From Mytilus edulis (Eukaryota > Mollusca > Bivalvia > Mytilida > Mytilidae): a stretch of 64,000 bases of DNA. The stretch covers positions 42,646,733 to 42,710,732 of the forward strand of contig NC_092351.1 of NCBI RefSeq assembly GCF_963676685.1, in the 5' to 3' direction. The position numbers were made by a program, and so were the translations under genes. The number at the start of each line of letters is the position of its first letter. The stretch's first letter is position 1. Under the pieces are notes generated by a model. The model saw only the letters and a program-made list of their open reading frames with translations. It searched no databases and was not told the origin of the DNA. Shown in pieces: positions 1 to 11,641 of this stretch.

Positions 1-2255
1 CGACAACCACATGTATTAACATTTTACGTGCAGAGCACGGAGATTGGGGAAGGTAGACATTCCAAATTAAAGTAATTTCATATACTAGTACATGTAATCT
101 TAAATGAACTAAGGCCAAGCAATTGTATTCGAGAAGATCAGTAGCGATTACATGAGTGTGCTACAAGAACAAAATAATTATGTAATTCAACATTATCTCC
201 AATATTTTCTATAAATCAATATATCGAATGCAATGACGTTAAATAAGTGTGTATGATGTGTGTACTAAACCCAACTTCAGAAGTACAGTAAGCAAACTAT
301 TAAAGCATAAGAAAGATAACAATCACGTACAAATGCTATTCTTTTATTTCAGAGTGCACCCATTTGTCACCCATGACTATATTTATATCTATATGTATGC
401 TGCCATACTGTGAGTCTCAGTTCACGTATCAATATTATTCATAGTTCTTCTATATCTAGCTTAAACTACTGTACTACCAAAGCTTATGGTAGCGATGTAT
501 GGCCAGAGCATAGCTAATACTTTCTATGTGTCTATTATATTCAGGCAGTTTCAACAGCATACTAGTGTTCAACTGGTCATATGCTTGGGTGAATCATAAA
601 ATCATGTATTTACTGTCATGTATATAATTTACATTAATAAGATTAAAAATAATGTATTCGTGGACTTTTTTTTTGTGCACCCCTAAAATTGGGTTCAGCA
701 CACTTTTTCTATATATCATCATCACATGCAATCTACACTGCATTAATTTTTTACCATATACAAATAAACATATTCCATCACAAGACACCGTAAATCTATT
801 ATGGAAGGCCAACTTTCATCACTAAACTCTCAATAATTTTTACATAAAAAAAAAATATATCCGCGGGTTACTAACTTTCCAAATCACTTAAGTAAAGTTT
901 AAATTCCTCCCAATAAATACATTTGACTAAGATTAAAGTACATGCTCAGGCAAACTTGACCATTCACGCAAGACGCAAATCTGCAGTCAATTCATAGAAA
1001 AAATGAACATCTGAATTAATAGAATAACCCCGAAAAATGTATTCTAAACCCCTTAATAGTAAATAATATATACATGTAATAGATATATTCAAGTATGAAG
1101 GTACCGACTGTGTAGAAACAATCCCATATTCACAACAAGTCTATGCAAGGACTTGTAAAAAAAAGAATAACTCATACGTAAATTAACAACATAAAACAAC
1201 CTATGAATGAATATGACTTTTTATAAAAACAATCCACAAATAATCAAATTTGCCAAAATTACAAAAACAAAGTTGTCGTACCCCCTATCTTAACGAAGTA
1301 TCAGTTCATGACACACAATGACTGTAAATAGTCCAAATTCCGTTATTCCGCACATATATAAAATAGTTCTTCAGCATAACGCATGCTTGTTGCAGTCAAG
1401 AATATAATTCACATGAGTTGGTTCTGACCTTGGTCAGGTGTCAGAACCAACCTTTCAACATACAGATTGTCCATAGAAATAAATCCATCAATATAAACAT
1501 TCGACTATAGTTATACTTCGCAGATAAGGAGGCACAACAAATACATACACTGTCGGCAAGGTAAAAAAAACCATTATGAAATACACTTGTTTTTTATTTT
1601 CTTGTAATGAACATAAAATGAATAACAACATTAAGTTACACAGCCGGTAAAAAATTTGACAAGCTATACAATTTATATTACAAGCTCAGCCCTCCACTGT
1701 CGCTACCGATTTTCTCGAGAGAAAAAAATAAAAGTAATGAGGTGATGAAGTTCGAAAATGATCTAAGTAATATAAGTTATACGAAAATCGGTTGAAATTC
1801 CATTAATAATTACATAATCTGCGAATATCACTGTGCCCCAAGGTAAGAACTGTACTTCATTTTCAGTCTTTCAATTTATTTTCTTAATATAATTTTAATG
1901 AATATTTTCTTTGGGTTTCTGAAATATAACCCTGAAAAATCTAACGGAGGGTCCAATCCCTGCCTCAGTATGGACCACTCTCACCATCTCTACGTAGATT
2001 CGTCGCCTTTCTTCAGTTTGCGGTGGTCTGATTATTACCAAACATGCTACATCTTAGGCATAGACTGTCTCTGCTGCTCCGTTACAAGAACCACTCTACT
2101 AACACGTCCATGATACATCTACTCTGAATCTGCGTTTAAGTGCATTTCATAGTCAAAGTTAAAGTCCCTGTTTTCAGTTCCTTTTCTGTTTTATAAAATT
2201 TTTAGAATTTTTATTTTTTTTGGGAAATTAGTTTTTTGACAGATTTTATAAAATA
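1..2255. other. AT-rich non-coding stretch
   Basis: No reading frame here resembles a known protein; the short open frames lack recognisable motifs and fit chance in AT-rich DNA. I see homopolymer A and T runs and one short hairpin (listed separately), but no tRNA or other RNA gene. It could be intergenic or intronic host DNA. Confidence 0.6.
1417..1451. repeat. 12-bp stem hairpin
   Basis: Positions 1417-1428 (GTTGGTTCTGAC) are the exact reverse complement of 1440-1451, with an 11-base loop. It stands alone in AT-rich DNA with no coding context. It may be a fragment of a fold-back element. Confidence 0.6.
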
Positions 2256-2300
2256 CTCTATTTCTATTCTCAATTTTATCTATCTTTATCTTTATTCCTT
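2256..2300 (+). repeat. Short copy of a retroelement 3' tail
   Basis: The end of the tail seen at 12140-12172 and, inverted, at 29287-29310 (ATTTCTATTCTCAATTTTATC-like) recurs here as a piece of a few tens of bases. It is probably an extreme 5'-truncated insertion, but it is too short to be certain. Confidence 0.35.
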
Positions 2301-2304
2301 TCCA

Positions 2305-2590
2305 TCAAGGGCGACTTGAGAAACAACTATGGTCACTTGGTCTTCTCCCGACCGGCAGTAAAACGCTTGCCGAAGTTGAGCAGTCACGCCCGGTCAGAAT
2401 GGGGACGTTAAATCAGATGCCTCGTGTAAAGAGAGTGCCACACTCTTTCCACGTTAAGAACCCTCTTTGAGGGGTCCATAGGTGGCCTGTTGAAAGGCAA
2501 AATTTCTGTCCCTATCTAATATAGCCTTATTTTTCTGTGGCAGTCCAGATTTCCTAGACCATCTTCCAAAATGGCCTCTATTATGACAAG
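2305..2590 (+). repeat. SINE-like repeat, degenerate copy
   Basis: This segment matches 40825-41130 over most of its length: a CTTGGTCTTCTCCCGACCGG block, GGGGACGTTAAATC, the CTCTTT...CACGTTAAGAACCC block and a GCAAAATTTCTGTCCCTAT block. It lacks the ATCA-repeat tail of the 40.8-kb copy and carries internal deletions. The better copy has target site duplications, so this is an older member of the same short interspersed family. Confidence 0.65.
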
Positions 2591-5210
2591 ACTAGTTCAA
2601 ATCCATATCATCGATTTCTTTATTTTCCAAATCTATCAATTCCCTTTTCAATTAGAAAACAAAAATCGTAATATGCATCAAACTTTGTTCTTGGTTAACC
2701 AACAGTTTCTTTTAACAAAAAAGTATTTCAAGTTACACCAACTTGTAATAAATATCCATGCACTGTTGAAGCACGTACGGAATATTTTAATAATGCAAGC
2801 AATATTGTAGGATATATTTCATTTTTTTCTCCCCAATAAATAGACATAATATGCATAACTTGAGTGAAACTGCAACACTAAAAAACATGCTTATCGAACC
2901 AAGCTTTCCAAGTTAGCTTCTAAACATCCAAAAATGTTAGATAAATGTTCCACTTTACCTTACTTTCTCAAAATATCCGATTCTTTGGGTAGAGGTTCCA
3001 AACATATTGTTCCATACATTGGTTTTATATTTTTTCTTTGTCCAGAACAGCCTCTGTTAAATAGTCTAGCGACTTGATTTGATAGTCCACATCACCTGAG
3101 GTGTACGATTTTGTTAAATATTCAGTAGAGAGAATATCATCCTCCAAATATATTTCAAAATCTGTGTTTTTGTATTGTATAGAAAGTGCACTCACAGTTA
3201 CCAAAACATATGAAGTGGTTACACCACGATAACAAAATCCTAGTGAATATTTGTTGTTAGTGATGTTAAATTTGAGGGTATGTGCTTGATGATATTCTCC
3301 ACCTATTTCACCGTTGAAAACTGCATCATAACTTGTAAAGTATCCTCATTTCCATACATAATTCATCATTTGTCCTTCAGTTACTGCAAGGGAATTAGTT
3401 CTGGACCCTAGAATGCATGCCAAGACACACGTTTAGAGTCGGCAAGTCAATACCATAGTATGACATGTTTCTCACTACTGGGAACACCAATTACTACCAA
3501 CTGGCTGTTTCAACTAAATTTATTTTAAAATATTTCAATGAAAGAATATTGAAGTTATGCAATGTAAAATCTTCAGTATACAACCCCGACCAATTCTTAC
3601 AAAAAGCCTAAAGTTACCTCAGCATTGAACATGCCAATGTCAATTTGACATGGTCATTTTCTTTCCGAGATCAAACCCTAGATCTTTCCATGTTGAAATC
3701 CATTGGGCAATGCGTCTGACTTGAACAAGGACAAATAGTCGCCTGTTTCATGTTATGTCAAATCAATGTATTACCCTATTATTTGTGGATTTTTTAAAAT
3801 CAAAATTACGAAGTTCTTTACCTGGTTTCCATGATGAGTTTATTTACTACCACGTTATGCAAAATGTATGCCATTCAAATACACCATTACAACCTACAGT
3901 TTTAGGGGTTTATCAGACCCTATGACTGCTCTCTCTCACAAGATAACTTTCTCTAGACATGATATTGGTTCGGTTCCTCGACTCGCGGCACCTTATCCTT
4001 CTGCTGATCTTTTCTTCATCACAGAGTCTGTAATGTGTGGCACTTGGCATTAGTAGGTTGAGTAAGTAGATTTACGGATGGATCACTCAATCGCATGTGT
4101 CCTTGCGAAGCCACAAACAATTCCGATGATAAGTGGATATTTTCATCAGTCTCTATTCCTACCTATATCTGTGTTATTCACCATTACCATGATTCATTCT
4201 ACATTTTAACACTATATGGCAACTTCTCATAGACCATACTTTTTATGTGCAGTATACATTAGACAACGTCACTTGCTAAAATAAATATAATTGTTTGAAT
4301 TGTTGAATACAAACGATTGCACTTATTCTGCGTAAATTGTGGTGGCTGGATTGGAAACATTATGAACGTTTATGATGTTGGTTTATGGTTGAATTTGGTG
4401 GTTACTTGTTTTGAAATACCGTCTGATGCTGGTGCAGCTATTTTCAATTAGTTGCAGGATTTCAGACACTTTTCGTTTCTGTTGTTCTGATGGTTGACTG
4501 TATGACCATAATGCATTGCTCCGATGATCAGTTTGCTTCCTTCGAAGCTGCTCCGGAATGTTAACATTAAGCCTTTGGAGAATGATTAGTGTAAAATTCA
4601 TGTATCTGCCTGCCTTTTTACAACAACTTCAATTTTGTTTTTCCCGACTGGTTGCCTCGAAAACCAAACGGTCTTATCTCTATAGCACGCAAGGTCTGGA
4701 AATGAAAATATTTATTTGTTCTTTCTAATTGCAACTTTTGGTGTAGGTCTTGAATATGTGAACTGGACACCTATCTGGTTGATGCCTATTTTCAAATTTC
4801 TATGCCGTGTGTGGTTCAATAGTCCTGTAGTCAAGTCCTCCCTGTATGTTTTTGACACTGTCTCCCTATAAAACAAAACTTGTTTACCGTTATCTTGTTT
4901 CCAACCATCAAGTTTTTCAAGCAGAGGTCGCAATGACCTTGACCACCTCGGAGATCAAAGTTTAAACCTATTGTCAAAAACATGGTATAAAATAGAAAAA
5001 TTGACACAAATACAAGTGTGTATTTCAAATGGATTTGAAGTTAAATGGAACTTCTTAAGTATGTTCATACTAACACATTTCTTCATTTTTAATGTATAAC
5101 TCTTGCAGATGTTGATATAGTGTCAGCCTAGCTTGAGTCCGGTTCTTCAGAAAGTTCCATTTTTTTTTCAGGGGTTAATCCTTCTACTGTGTAAATTTCA
5201 TGCGTTTTTT
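2591..5210. other. Non-coding AT-rich stretch
   Basis: No open frame has protein-family character and no repeat from elsewhere in the window was recognised. I see no RNA gene. Treat as unannotated intergenic or intronic DNA. Confidence 0.5.
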
Positions 5211-5216
5211 AAACGG

Positions 5217-5689
5217 TCATGAATCACCCCCTGCCTGCATTTTACAGAGAGATGTACTTAACCAAGACTCAGTAAATGCCAATATATCGAATTTGTCATA
5301 TTCAGCTGCAATAGGATCTTGGGAGCTAAACTCTAGATGTTTAAATGTAGGAAAGAAGATTTCGAGGACAAATCGTACAACATTTGACAAGTCGTTCGAG
5401 TTGATAGAACTATCTGGCGGTGCTTCGTTATAGATGGACATGGGTTTGTTTCAATGCCACCAAGAATCAGTAATATTTGTAACACAAGTAGTATAAATTT
5501 TGTATTATTAGATTTGGGTAGTTTCCCTTGTGGTTCTTCAAAAACCAGATGAATGAATAAAACGAGTGTTAACACTTGGGGTTTGTTCTTACTGGTAGCT
5601 TTTAGCATGATACAAAAAAAATGTCGAGTAAAGAGATAGATACTTTTATTGGAATTGCCGATTCTGATGCTATACTGCCTATTGCTCAC
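5217..5689 (-). pseudogene. LINE (CR1/Jockey-like) endonuclease N-terminus, fragment
   Basis: Minus-strand frames give the start of an APE-type endonuclease ORF of a non-LTR retrotransposon: a hydrophobic stretch, then GGIETNPCP (about 5444-5470), then FLHLNI-SLAPKI, a frameshift near 5330, then AAEYDKFDILAFTESWLS (5260-5310). The LNIQSL...DILAFTETWL pattern is typical of these endonucleases. GGIETNPCP occupies the place where many animal non-LTR elements carry a 2A-like DxExNPGP sequence; here D and G of the motif are altered. A stop (TAG after FLHLNI) and the frameshift make it dead. The rest of the ORF is absent. Confidence 0.7.
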
Positions 5690-5923
5690 TCCAATTGTAC
5701 TGTTACTCCTGTATCAGGGATTGTATCGCACTGAGAAAGGCTAAGTCGTAACAATATACCTATCTGCATTTCGTTTTTTTTTAAAAAGAAATGCAGATAT
5801 ATAACAAAAATTGAGCGGAAAAAAAATGGTAAGAACTGAAAAATACAATTAAGAACTTCCATGATATATATGGGGAAATGGGTGATATTGGAGGAGATTT
5901 AATTATTATGCAGTGGTAATCAA

Positions 5924-6530
5924 TTAGTTTATACAATTGAATAGTAAATCAAAACTAGTCACTATTTCACCTTGACACAGTTGATAATTGTTACTTGTGT
6001 TCTGAGAGCAGGCCGATCTCTGGTGTCCTTTCAGACCACACTTGAGGCAGACGGGTTGTCTGCCCAAAACTGTTATCAGTACTGGCCGGTTGTAAACCAT
6101 CCCTCTATATTGAATCGCCATAAACTGTGACTCGGTACCTCTCATGACACCTTTAAAGGTCCCGGTCTTCAGTTTAACCATTGTAATCCATGGTCTCCTA
6201 CAATTGAATACTAGTACCATACCGATCCATCCAATATGTAACCAGTTATTTTTGAAGGTGGAGAGGAAACCCCTGTACCTTAAAGTTCACGATTGTCCAA
6301 TCTATTCTGTCGTTGGAAATGGTTCGGCTCTTTCCATCTCCGAAGTCGTCTGTTTGCGAAGGTGAGATACCATACAGCTCCTTCTCCCGTCTTGTATATA
6401 GCTTAATGTCTAGTCTCCAAAAGACCCTCGAAAATGAGATGACCTGTCCCCCTGTATTTACCTTGGCCTGCTGGAACTTGGCTCTCAGGGTCCTTCTAAT
6501 CACAAACAGGTGAATGTACTTCAAAATATA
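5924..6530 (-). pseudogene. Tx1/L1-type retrotransposon ORF1 module, broken
   Basis: Minus-strand frames 6524-6246 and 6220-5924 together give one ORF1 module: an N-terminal LRAKFQQAKVNTGGQVI segment, then further downstream VLGRQPVCLKCGLKGHQRSA (about 6005-6065), a CCHC zinc knuckle (C-x2-C-x4-H-x4-C). The two halves are in different frames, and the module ends before the acidic tail seen in other copies. ORF1 proteins of this kind bind element RNA. It matches the modules at 39980-40790 and 51008-52810. Confidence 0.7.
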
Positions 6531-6823
6531 TCAATAGAAATAAAATAGACAGGTGAGTTAACTTTTGACATAGATATAAAAGACAAAGGAATGTAACTTT
6601 ATAAAGACCAAAGCGTAGTTATATAATACTATTAAATATAAACATATGAAAATACATATATATATAAATAATATATCAATATCAAAAATAAAAATGCTAT
6701 AAACATATGAAAAATACACCTATAAAAGGTTATAAAAGAGTAATCAAATTGAAAGTCCGTGGACAGAAGGGCAGTTATTTCAGGAGAATAATCAATGTAC
6801 ATACGTCCATAATTCAAGCAAAA
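6531..6823 (-). mobile_element. ORF1-ORF2 junction region of the Tx1-type element
   Basis: Low-complexity AT-rich DNA shared with 36310-36500, 39720-39960, 45880-46140 and 50760-50990. Common blocks include the CCTATAAAAGGTTATAAA-like run and, on the minus strand, CTGAAATAACTGCC followed by CACGGACTTT. It lies between the ORF1 stop and the endonuclease in the best copy (50.4-51 kb). Confidence 0.55.
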
Positions 6824-7500
6824 TTAGTCAACCTCAATCGTTCTAGCACACTTTAAAGGTAGGGCAACTGGTCCTGTCCTCGCCAGTTCTTCCTCTTTAA
6901 CCAACTTCTTCCCATTGTCTTCTTTCTCTTTCTCCGCTGGGTCATTATCCCTCCCCCTCTTTCTGGTCTTCCCTGACAAGTCCATCCCTTTAGTACCTCG
7001 ATCCTGGGGCGGATCTTTATTGCTGTCAATACATCGGTCCTCCCATTGACCTTCACTGCTGGAAGGTACATCGGCACTCAACTGAGCGCTTTCACCGCTT
7101 CCATAATCTAACCCTGCCCTCGCCGAATCTGCATAACTCTTCCTAGTGTTAATAGTGTACTGATGGCAGGCCGACCTCTGTATGGTTTTGCCATGAACTG
7201 TTGCTCTGTACTTTTCATAACTCCTTTTAGGGCCCCGGTCTTCAACTTCAGTCCTTCATACTCCATAAGTTCCTTCTGTAGTTATATAGCAGTCCCGTAC
7301 CGCTCTAACCATTTGGATACTAGTTCTTTCCTTAGATGAAGAGGAAACCAATGGACTTTGAATTTGACTATTCTATAGTCGATCCTGTCGAAGTAAACGG
7401 CACCACTGCCGTTGATAATGGCTCGGCGTTGTCTGTCTCCAAACGTCTCCGTCTCGAGAATACCTTCTATGGCTGCGATCACCTGTCCCCGTGTGTTGAC
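6824..7500 (-). pseudogene. Tx1-type ORF1 fragment (module plus acidic C-terminal tail)
   Basis: The C-terminus (7081-6824) reads PSSSEGQWEDRC...KDPPQDRGTKGMDLSG, then RKRGRD and a lysine-rich end with ARTIEVD and a stop. The upstream part (7482-7282) contains AIEGILETETFGDRQRR and HWFPLHLRKELVSKWLERYG. The region with the zinc knuckle between them is largely deleted (about 7090-7280). It is the same family as 51008-52810. All copies in this cluster lie on the minus strand. Confidence 0.7.
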
Positions 7501-7647
7501 TTTCGCCTGATATATATAAAAAATATTTCAATATCAAAAGTAGAAATAATAAATATAAAAGGAGTAATCAAAATCAAAGTCCGTAGACAGAATGGCAATT
7601 ATTTCAGGGGGATATTCAATATACATACATCCATAGTCAAAGCAAAG
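7501..7647 (-). mobile_element. ORF1-ORF2 junction region, short copy
   Basis: This repeats the AT-rich block and the CTGAAATAATTGCC/TACGGACTTTGATT motifs found at 6531-6823. It separates two ORF1 fragments and so marks the boundary of two truncated element copies lying head to tail. Confidence 0.5.
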
Positions 7648-8699
7648 TTAGTCAATCTCTATCGCGCCAACAAACTTTATCGGTAGGGTAAGTGGTCCTG
7701 TTCTCTCCGGTTCCTCTGCTTTCACCAGCTTCTTTCCATTATCTTCTACCTCTTCTTCTGGGTCGTCATCCCTCCCCTCTTTCTGGTCGTCCCTGCTACA
7801 TTCATGTGTTTGCGATACATCGGCACTCAACCGATAGTTATTGGTCGATTTCGCATGTCTGTCTTGTTGATTTTCAAGGTGTTTTGGCGATGTGTTGTAT
7901 ACGGACCTATCTTCTTCACCTCTGTGACTGTTTTTATCGAATTTTGGTATTACAACGATCCCTTGATATATCTATGACCTTCACTGCTATTAGGTACATC
8001 ATCACTCAGTTGAGTGCCTTCACCGCTACTGGTGGTCAGTACATCAGGCCGCACAAGAGACCCTTCACTTCTTAGAAGTTAATCGGGTAGACCTGTTTAC
8101 CCTTCACTGCTGTCTGTCTGCGGTACATCATCACTCAACTGGGTGCTTTCACGGTTCCTGCCATACTGACTTCCTTGGCGTACATCACCCTGGTCGTATT
8201 CTTCGGGCACACAGAACGTTGGTGCCCCTTCCCGCCACATTTAAGACGGACTGGCTGCCTGCCTAAAATAGTGACGAGGACAGGTCGGTTGGATACCATT
8301 GCCCTGTATGGTATTCATATGGCGTTGAACTGGGCCTCGTTGCTTAATTCTCATGGCACCCGACACAGTCTTTCATTCTCATCTGATCGTATACCATGAA
8401 ATCCTAATTTAGGTGAAATTCGTGTCGTAACTTCTAAGCCAATCCCTCACAAGCTCTTTCTTCATATGGAGGGGAAACTAGTGTATCCGAAAGCGAACCA
8501 GATAGTCCTTTCGAAACACACTGATCCCTTTTCCTTGCAGACTCTCCAGGTTCCGTCACATAGGACTTCTACTTCATTGTCGGTAATGAAGGTCACGTAC
8601 CATTCGTTACCCTCCCGTCTTCTAACTTCCACGTCTATGGCGGCGATCACCTGGCCTCTGGTGTTAATCTTAGGTCAGTAGATTTGGCTCTCGAGTTCT
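7648..8699 (-). pseudogene. Tx1-type ORF1 fragments, including a second ORF1 subtype
   Basis: An acidic/basic tail (7830-7648: EVEDNGKKLVKAEEPERTGP, stop) is preceded by scrambled SSEG-rich tail sequence. At 8100-8700 lies a module resembling 43195-43830 and 47900-48680, with CCHC-region traces near 8205-8260, a membrane-proximal-looking WFAFGYT segment and a start region (MRRTREPNLL, about 8670-8730). Many frameshifts. It gives independent evidence that several ORF1 subtypes of the same family coexist. Confidence 0.6.
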
Positions 8700-8945
8700 T
8701 CTCATAACGTCACTATTATAATACGAATTCATGTTGACAGACGGGCGGCCGTGAAAAGTATAAAGTAGACATATAATAATAAATGTAATATATAAAACAA
8801 CCAATAGAAATAATGTAACAAATACAAAACAGAATACACCTATAGTAGATGGAAAGGGAGCACACAATTGCATAGTCCAAGGGCGTAAAGGCAGTCATTT
8901 CAGGAGGGATTTTCAATTTTCGAAGAACGTTTAACAAATCAAAAT
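8700..8945 (-). mobile_element. 5' end of one Tx1-type copy abutting the junction region of the next
   Basis: The ORF1 start plus its conserved leader (ACGGGCGGCCG on the plus strand, about 8740-8750) passes directly into the AT-rich ORF1-ORF2 junction block ending with CAGTCATTTCAGGAGGGA. This is a head-to-tail boundary between truncated copies. The same block occurs at 45960-46150. Confidence 0.5.
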
Positions 8946-9439
8946 AAAGTAACCCACATCTACAAGGTTATCTTGACTTTTCTTAATGTCATCAAGCAAA
9001 TTGAGCACGACATTCCTTGAATCTTTCTCCTGTGTAACTAAGTGAGGCGGTTAAGTTTAACCTCATTTTCCCTGGTTGGCTTTGGAGGCACTCATTTCAC
9101 ATTTAAAAAATATACAGTTGTCCATATACATTTCAAAGATGTTCATTTCGTTTATATTCATATTAATATACTTATTCATCTTTCTTTGCACATCGTCAGT
9201 CGTTGAATATGTCCTTGTTCTGTAATAAACCCTTGCTAATGATAATTTATTTTCAAGACTGCACGGCTTGCCGTTTGTTTATTTTTTTAACAAATGTTTA
9301 ACGTGATATTTACGTATTTTCAGTTGAACTCAACTTTTGAGTTTTCCAAAATAAACTCTCAAAAGATGGAATCTAATTTCGAATTTTTTATGGTGTTTTT
9401 CGGGGTAAAACTTCAAAACGTTGCATTTGAAGTTATATA
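8946..9439. other. Non-coding stretch
   Basis: No protein-like frame and no recognised repeat. It lies between the retrotransposon cluster and the CACTG end of the decayed TIR transposon at 9440. Confidence 0.4.
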
Positions 9440-9790
9440 CACTGATGGTAAGCGGATGGTCGTAAGTTACAGTTGTGACCATCCGAAAATGGGAGAAAAC
9501 TTTGGAGGTAAATTTTCCTTTCCTATTGTTTAGCAGTAAAAGGTTCATTTGAGCCAAACTGCTTGTATCATACACACTAATCGTGAGCGAGTTCACTAAA
9601 ATAAAGTTTGATACATAAAATCATTAGCATTTTTGTGAAATAGTCATTCAAAAATTCGAGCATGATGGTCGTAACTTGCATGTGTGATGGTCGTAACTTC
9701 ATTGATAATGTTTTGGATGATGATCGTAACTAACACAGGATGGTCGTGACTTTTAAAAGATGATCATAACTCGAGAATTGAGACCAGCTT
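9440..9790 (+). repeat. Terminal repeat region with hairpin and GATGGTCGTAAC motifs
   Basis: The hairpin at 9453-9483 pairs GGATGG with CCATCC. Motif copies begin near 9664, 9687, 9717, 9741 and 9760, spaced about 20-30 bases apart. The equivalent motif in the 12-kb element is GATGACCGTAA, differing mainly at two central bases. Such subterminal repeats are normally the binding sites of the element's own DNA-binding protein (inference). Confidence 0.65.
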
Positions 9791-10079
9791 TTATATAAAG
9801 TAAAGAGTACTGTGCATGTAACCATGTTAATAAACTCAGATGTTATATAAGGTTTACTGAAAACAATATTAATAATTGGTTACTTTAATTATAGTATGCA
9901 TAAATTAAGTATAAAGTTGTGATGTATCTATTAAAAAACGTTAGGGCCAATAACTAGTCATACTAGTTCATTTCTTGCGGATTAATTATCAAGGAATTAT
10001 AAACTTTGGCGTAATTTTGTCGAAGTAGTGGTAATTTGAAGACATTCTGTAAAATAGATTGACCTAATAACTAATTTTT

Positions 10080-11620
10080 TTTACAATTAGATGTTGAAGA
10101 TAATCCTTAAAATAAGAGAACAATATGTACATATATTTATATATTTACTTTCAGAGGCATTTATGTGCTCCGATTTGGTATGTTCCTATATGTCTGATAA
10201 ACCATCTTACATCTTAGACCGTAGTTCACAGAAGCACAACAAATCTGACAATTTAAAGATACGTGGAATTTATTTTAAACGACACAGATGGGGATAGATC
10301 TTACCAATCCCTGCAATTCAATATCTCCCTGGATATTGGCGGATATAAGCAGACCGGACATACATGTTACATTGACGTCCACGAAAAAACGCATTACATT
10401 TAAAAAATCTCCAAATGCCAAGATAAACAATGATGAAAAGGTCAACCAAACTGGTGTTGACCATTTATACCAGCTTATCCCAGGCGCGATTTGAAAAAAA
10501 CGAAGGATATGGACCGCATTAGTGATTTCATAGCTATATAAGAATGTATTGAGAATGGAGTACTAATACGAAATATACATGATATAGCCTTTCATCTACC
10601 TGTAGATATTGGGAAGTTTTATACCACGAAAACAATATCGCATATGAGATATGACGAAAAATCTTTAACATTCTGGTGTACGGTGTACAAACATTTCAAT
10701 AAAAAGGGGATAAACTTTTTCCGTGGATACAAAGCAGACAGTTTAGTTGACCAAAAAGGTTCCATTGGCCCCAAAAACTGACATCAACTTTGCTTTGCCT
10801 TCAAATACTACCATAACAAAAGAAGTTGATAGATTTACAGCTGATGCTGGACATCCTGGAATATTAAATTTATCCCTCGAAGCATTCGCTGCTAAAAAGC
10901 TAGGAAAGGATATTAAACTTTCAATAGATGGGGGAAAAAATTGCTATTGGGTTTGGAAACATGGGAGATGAAGATCTAGCCGCAGACAAGCCTTCACCGA
11001 CGTGAGCAGAAAGCAAAACGCATCTATCAGATGAGGTCTTAGTGGTGTCAACAATGAAAGACGTTGTAGAAACTAGTGTGATAAATGGCTTCAATAAAAT
11101 GACCGACCTTTCAGATACCAACTTATCAAATGCAAAACAAGCATTCTTAGTAACAATTCTTATTATGAGCATTCGTATTTAACAACTATTTCTCTTGGAT
11201 CGCAAAGTTATTATAAATGAATTCGAACGCTTACTGGGGTGAATTGGACGATTCACAGGATAACGCGCGTGTTACAAAACATCGATTGGATAGCTGGCTT
11301 AATCTCTGTCAAGAAAGTCGAATTACAGGCAGTACTAATAAACGGTATTGGAACTCTTGTAGGAAAAAAAAATACCAGTCTACTTTCCCATTCTTATATT
11401 TATTGAAGATGGTTGTGAAACGATTTCCCTTCGAGATTCGTATGCCATTATTAACAGTGGTTACTGCAACAACCGTGATGAAATGGCATTTGAATTAAAA
11501 TGTACTATGCCCGGAAAGAAAAGAATTACAGACGTACATAATAAAATTTTACTGTACCACACAGAAATTGAGTCAAATGGCAGCAAGAAAATGCAATAAT
11601 GGTTATCGAAGGTACCAGCA
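10080..11620 (+). pseudogene. YqaJ-nuclease family gene of the TIR transposon, decayed paralogue
   Basis: Plus-strand frames align in order with the minus-strand gene at 22-25.6 kb: DIAFHLPVDIGKFY (about 10575-10620), a KGINFFRGYKA block (about 10707-10735), INFALPSNTTITKEVDRFTA (10775-10840), KDIKLSIDGG (10905-10935), GDEDLA after a frameshift, LDSWLNLCQESRITGST (11285-11335), and MAFELKCTMPGKKRITDVHN (about 11480-11540). The last two are the R-x-T-G-S and E-x-K motifs of YqaJ/lambda-exonuclease-like nucleases. At least six frameshifts or stops are needed to link them. A TTTCAG at about 10150 may be a splice acceptor. Confidence 0.75.
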
Positions 11621-11641
11621 TTATAAAATAGGTTATCAGAT

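Larger units (their letters stand above)
9440..11640 (+). mobile_element. Decayed relative of the 12-kb TIR/YqaJ transposon (left end and nuclease gene)
   Basis: The left end starts with CACTGATGGTAAGCGGATGG, matching the plan of the 12-kb element (CACTG, TAAAGC, then a hairpin). Positions 9453-9483 form an imperfect hairpin, followed at 9660-9780 by five copies of a GATGGTCGTAACT-like motif, as in the TIR at 14438-14835. After a gap comes a plus-strand YqaJ-family pseudogene reading inward. No right end was identified; the 3' part runs into another repeat near 11640. The two elements are clearly diverged, so this is an older insertion of a related subfamily. Confidence 0.7.

Noticed and set aside
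594-812. 72-residue minus-strand open frame
   Set aside because: Low-complexity AT-rich context, no family motif, no neighbours; fits chance.
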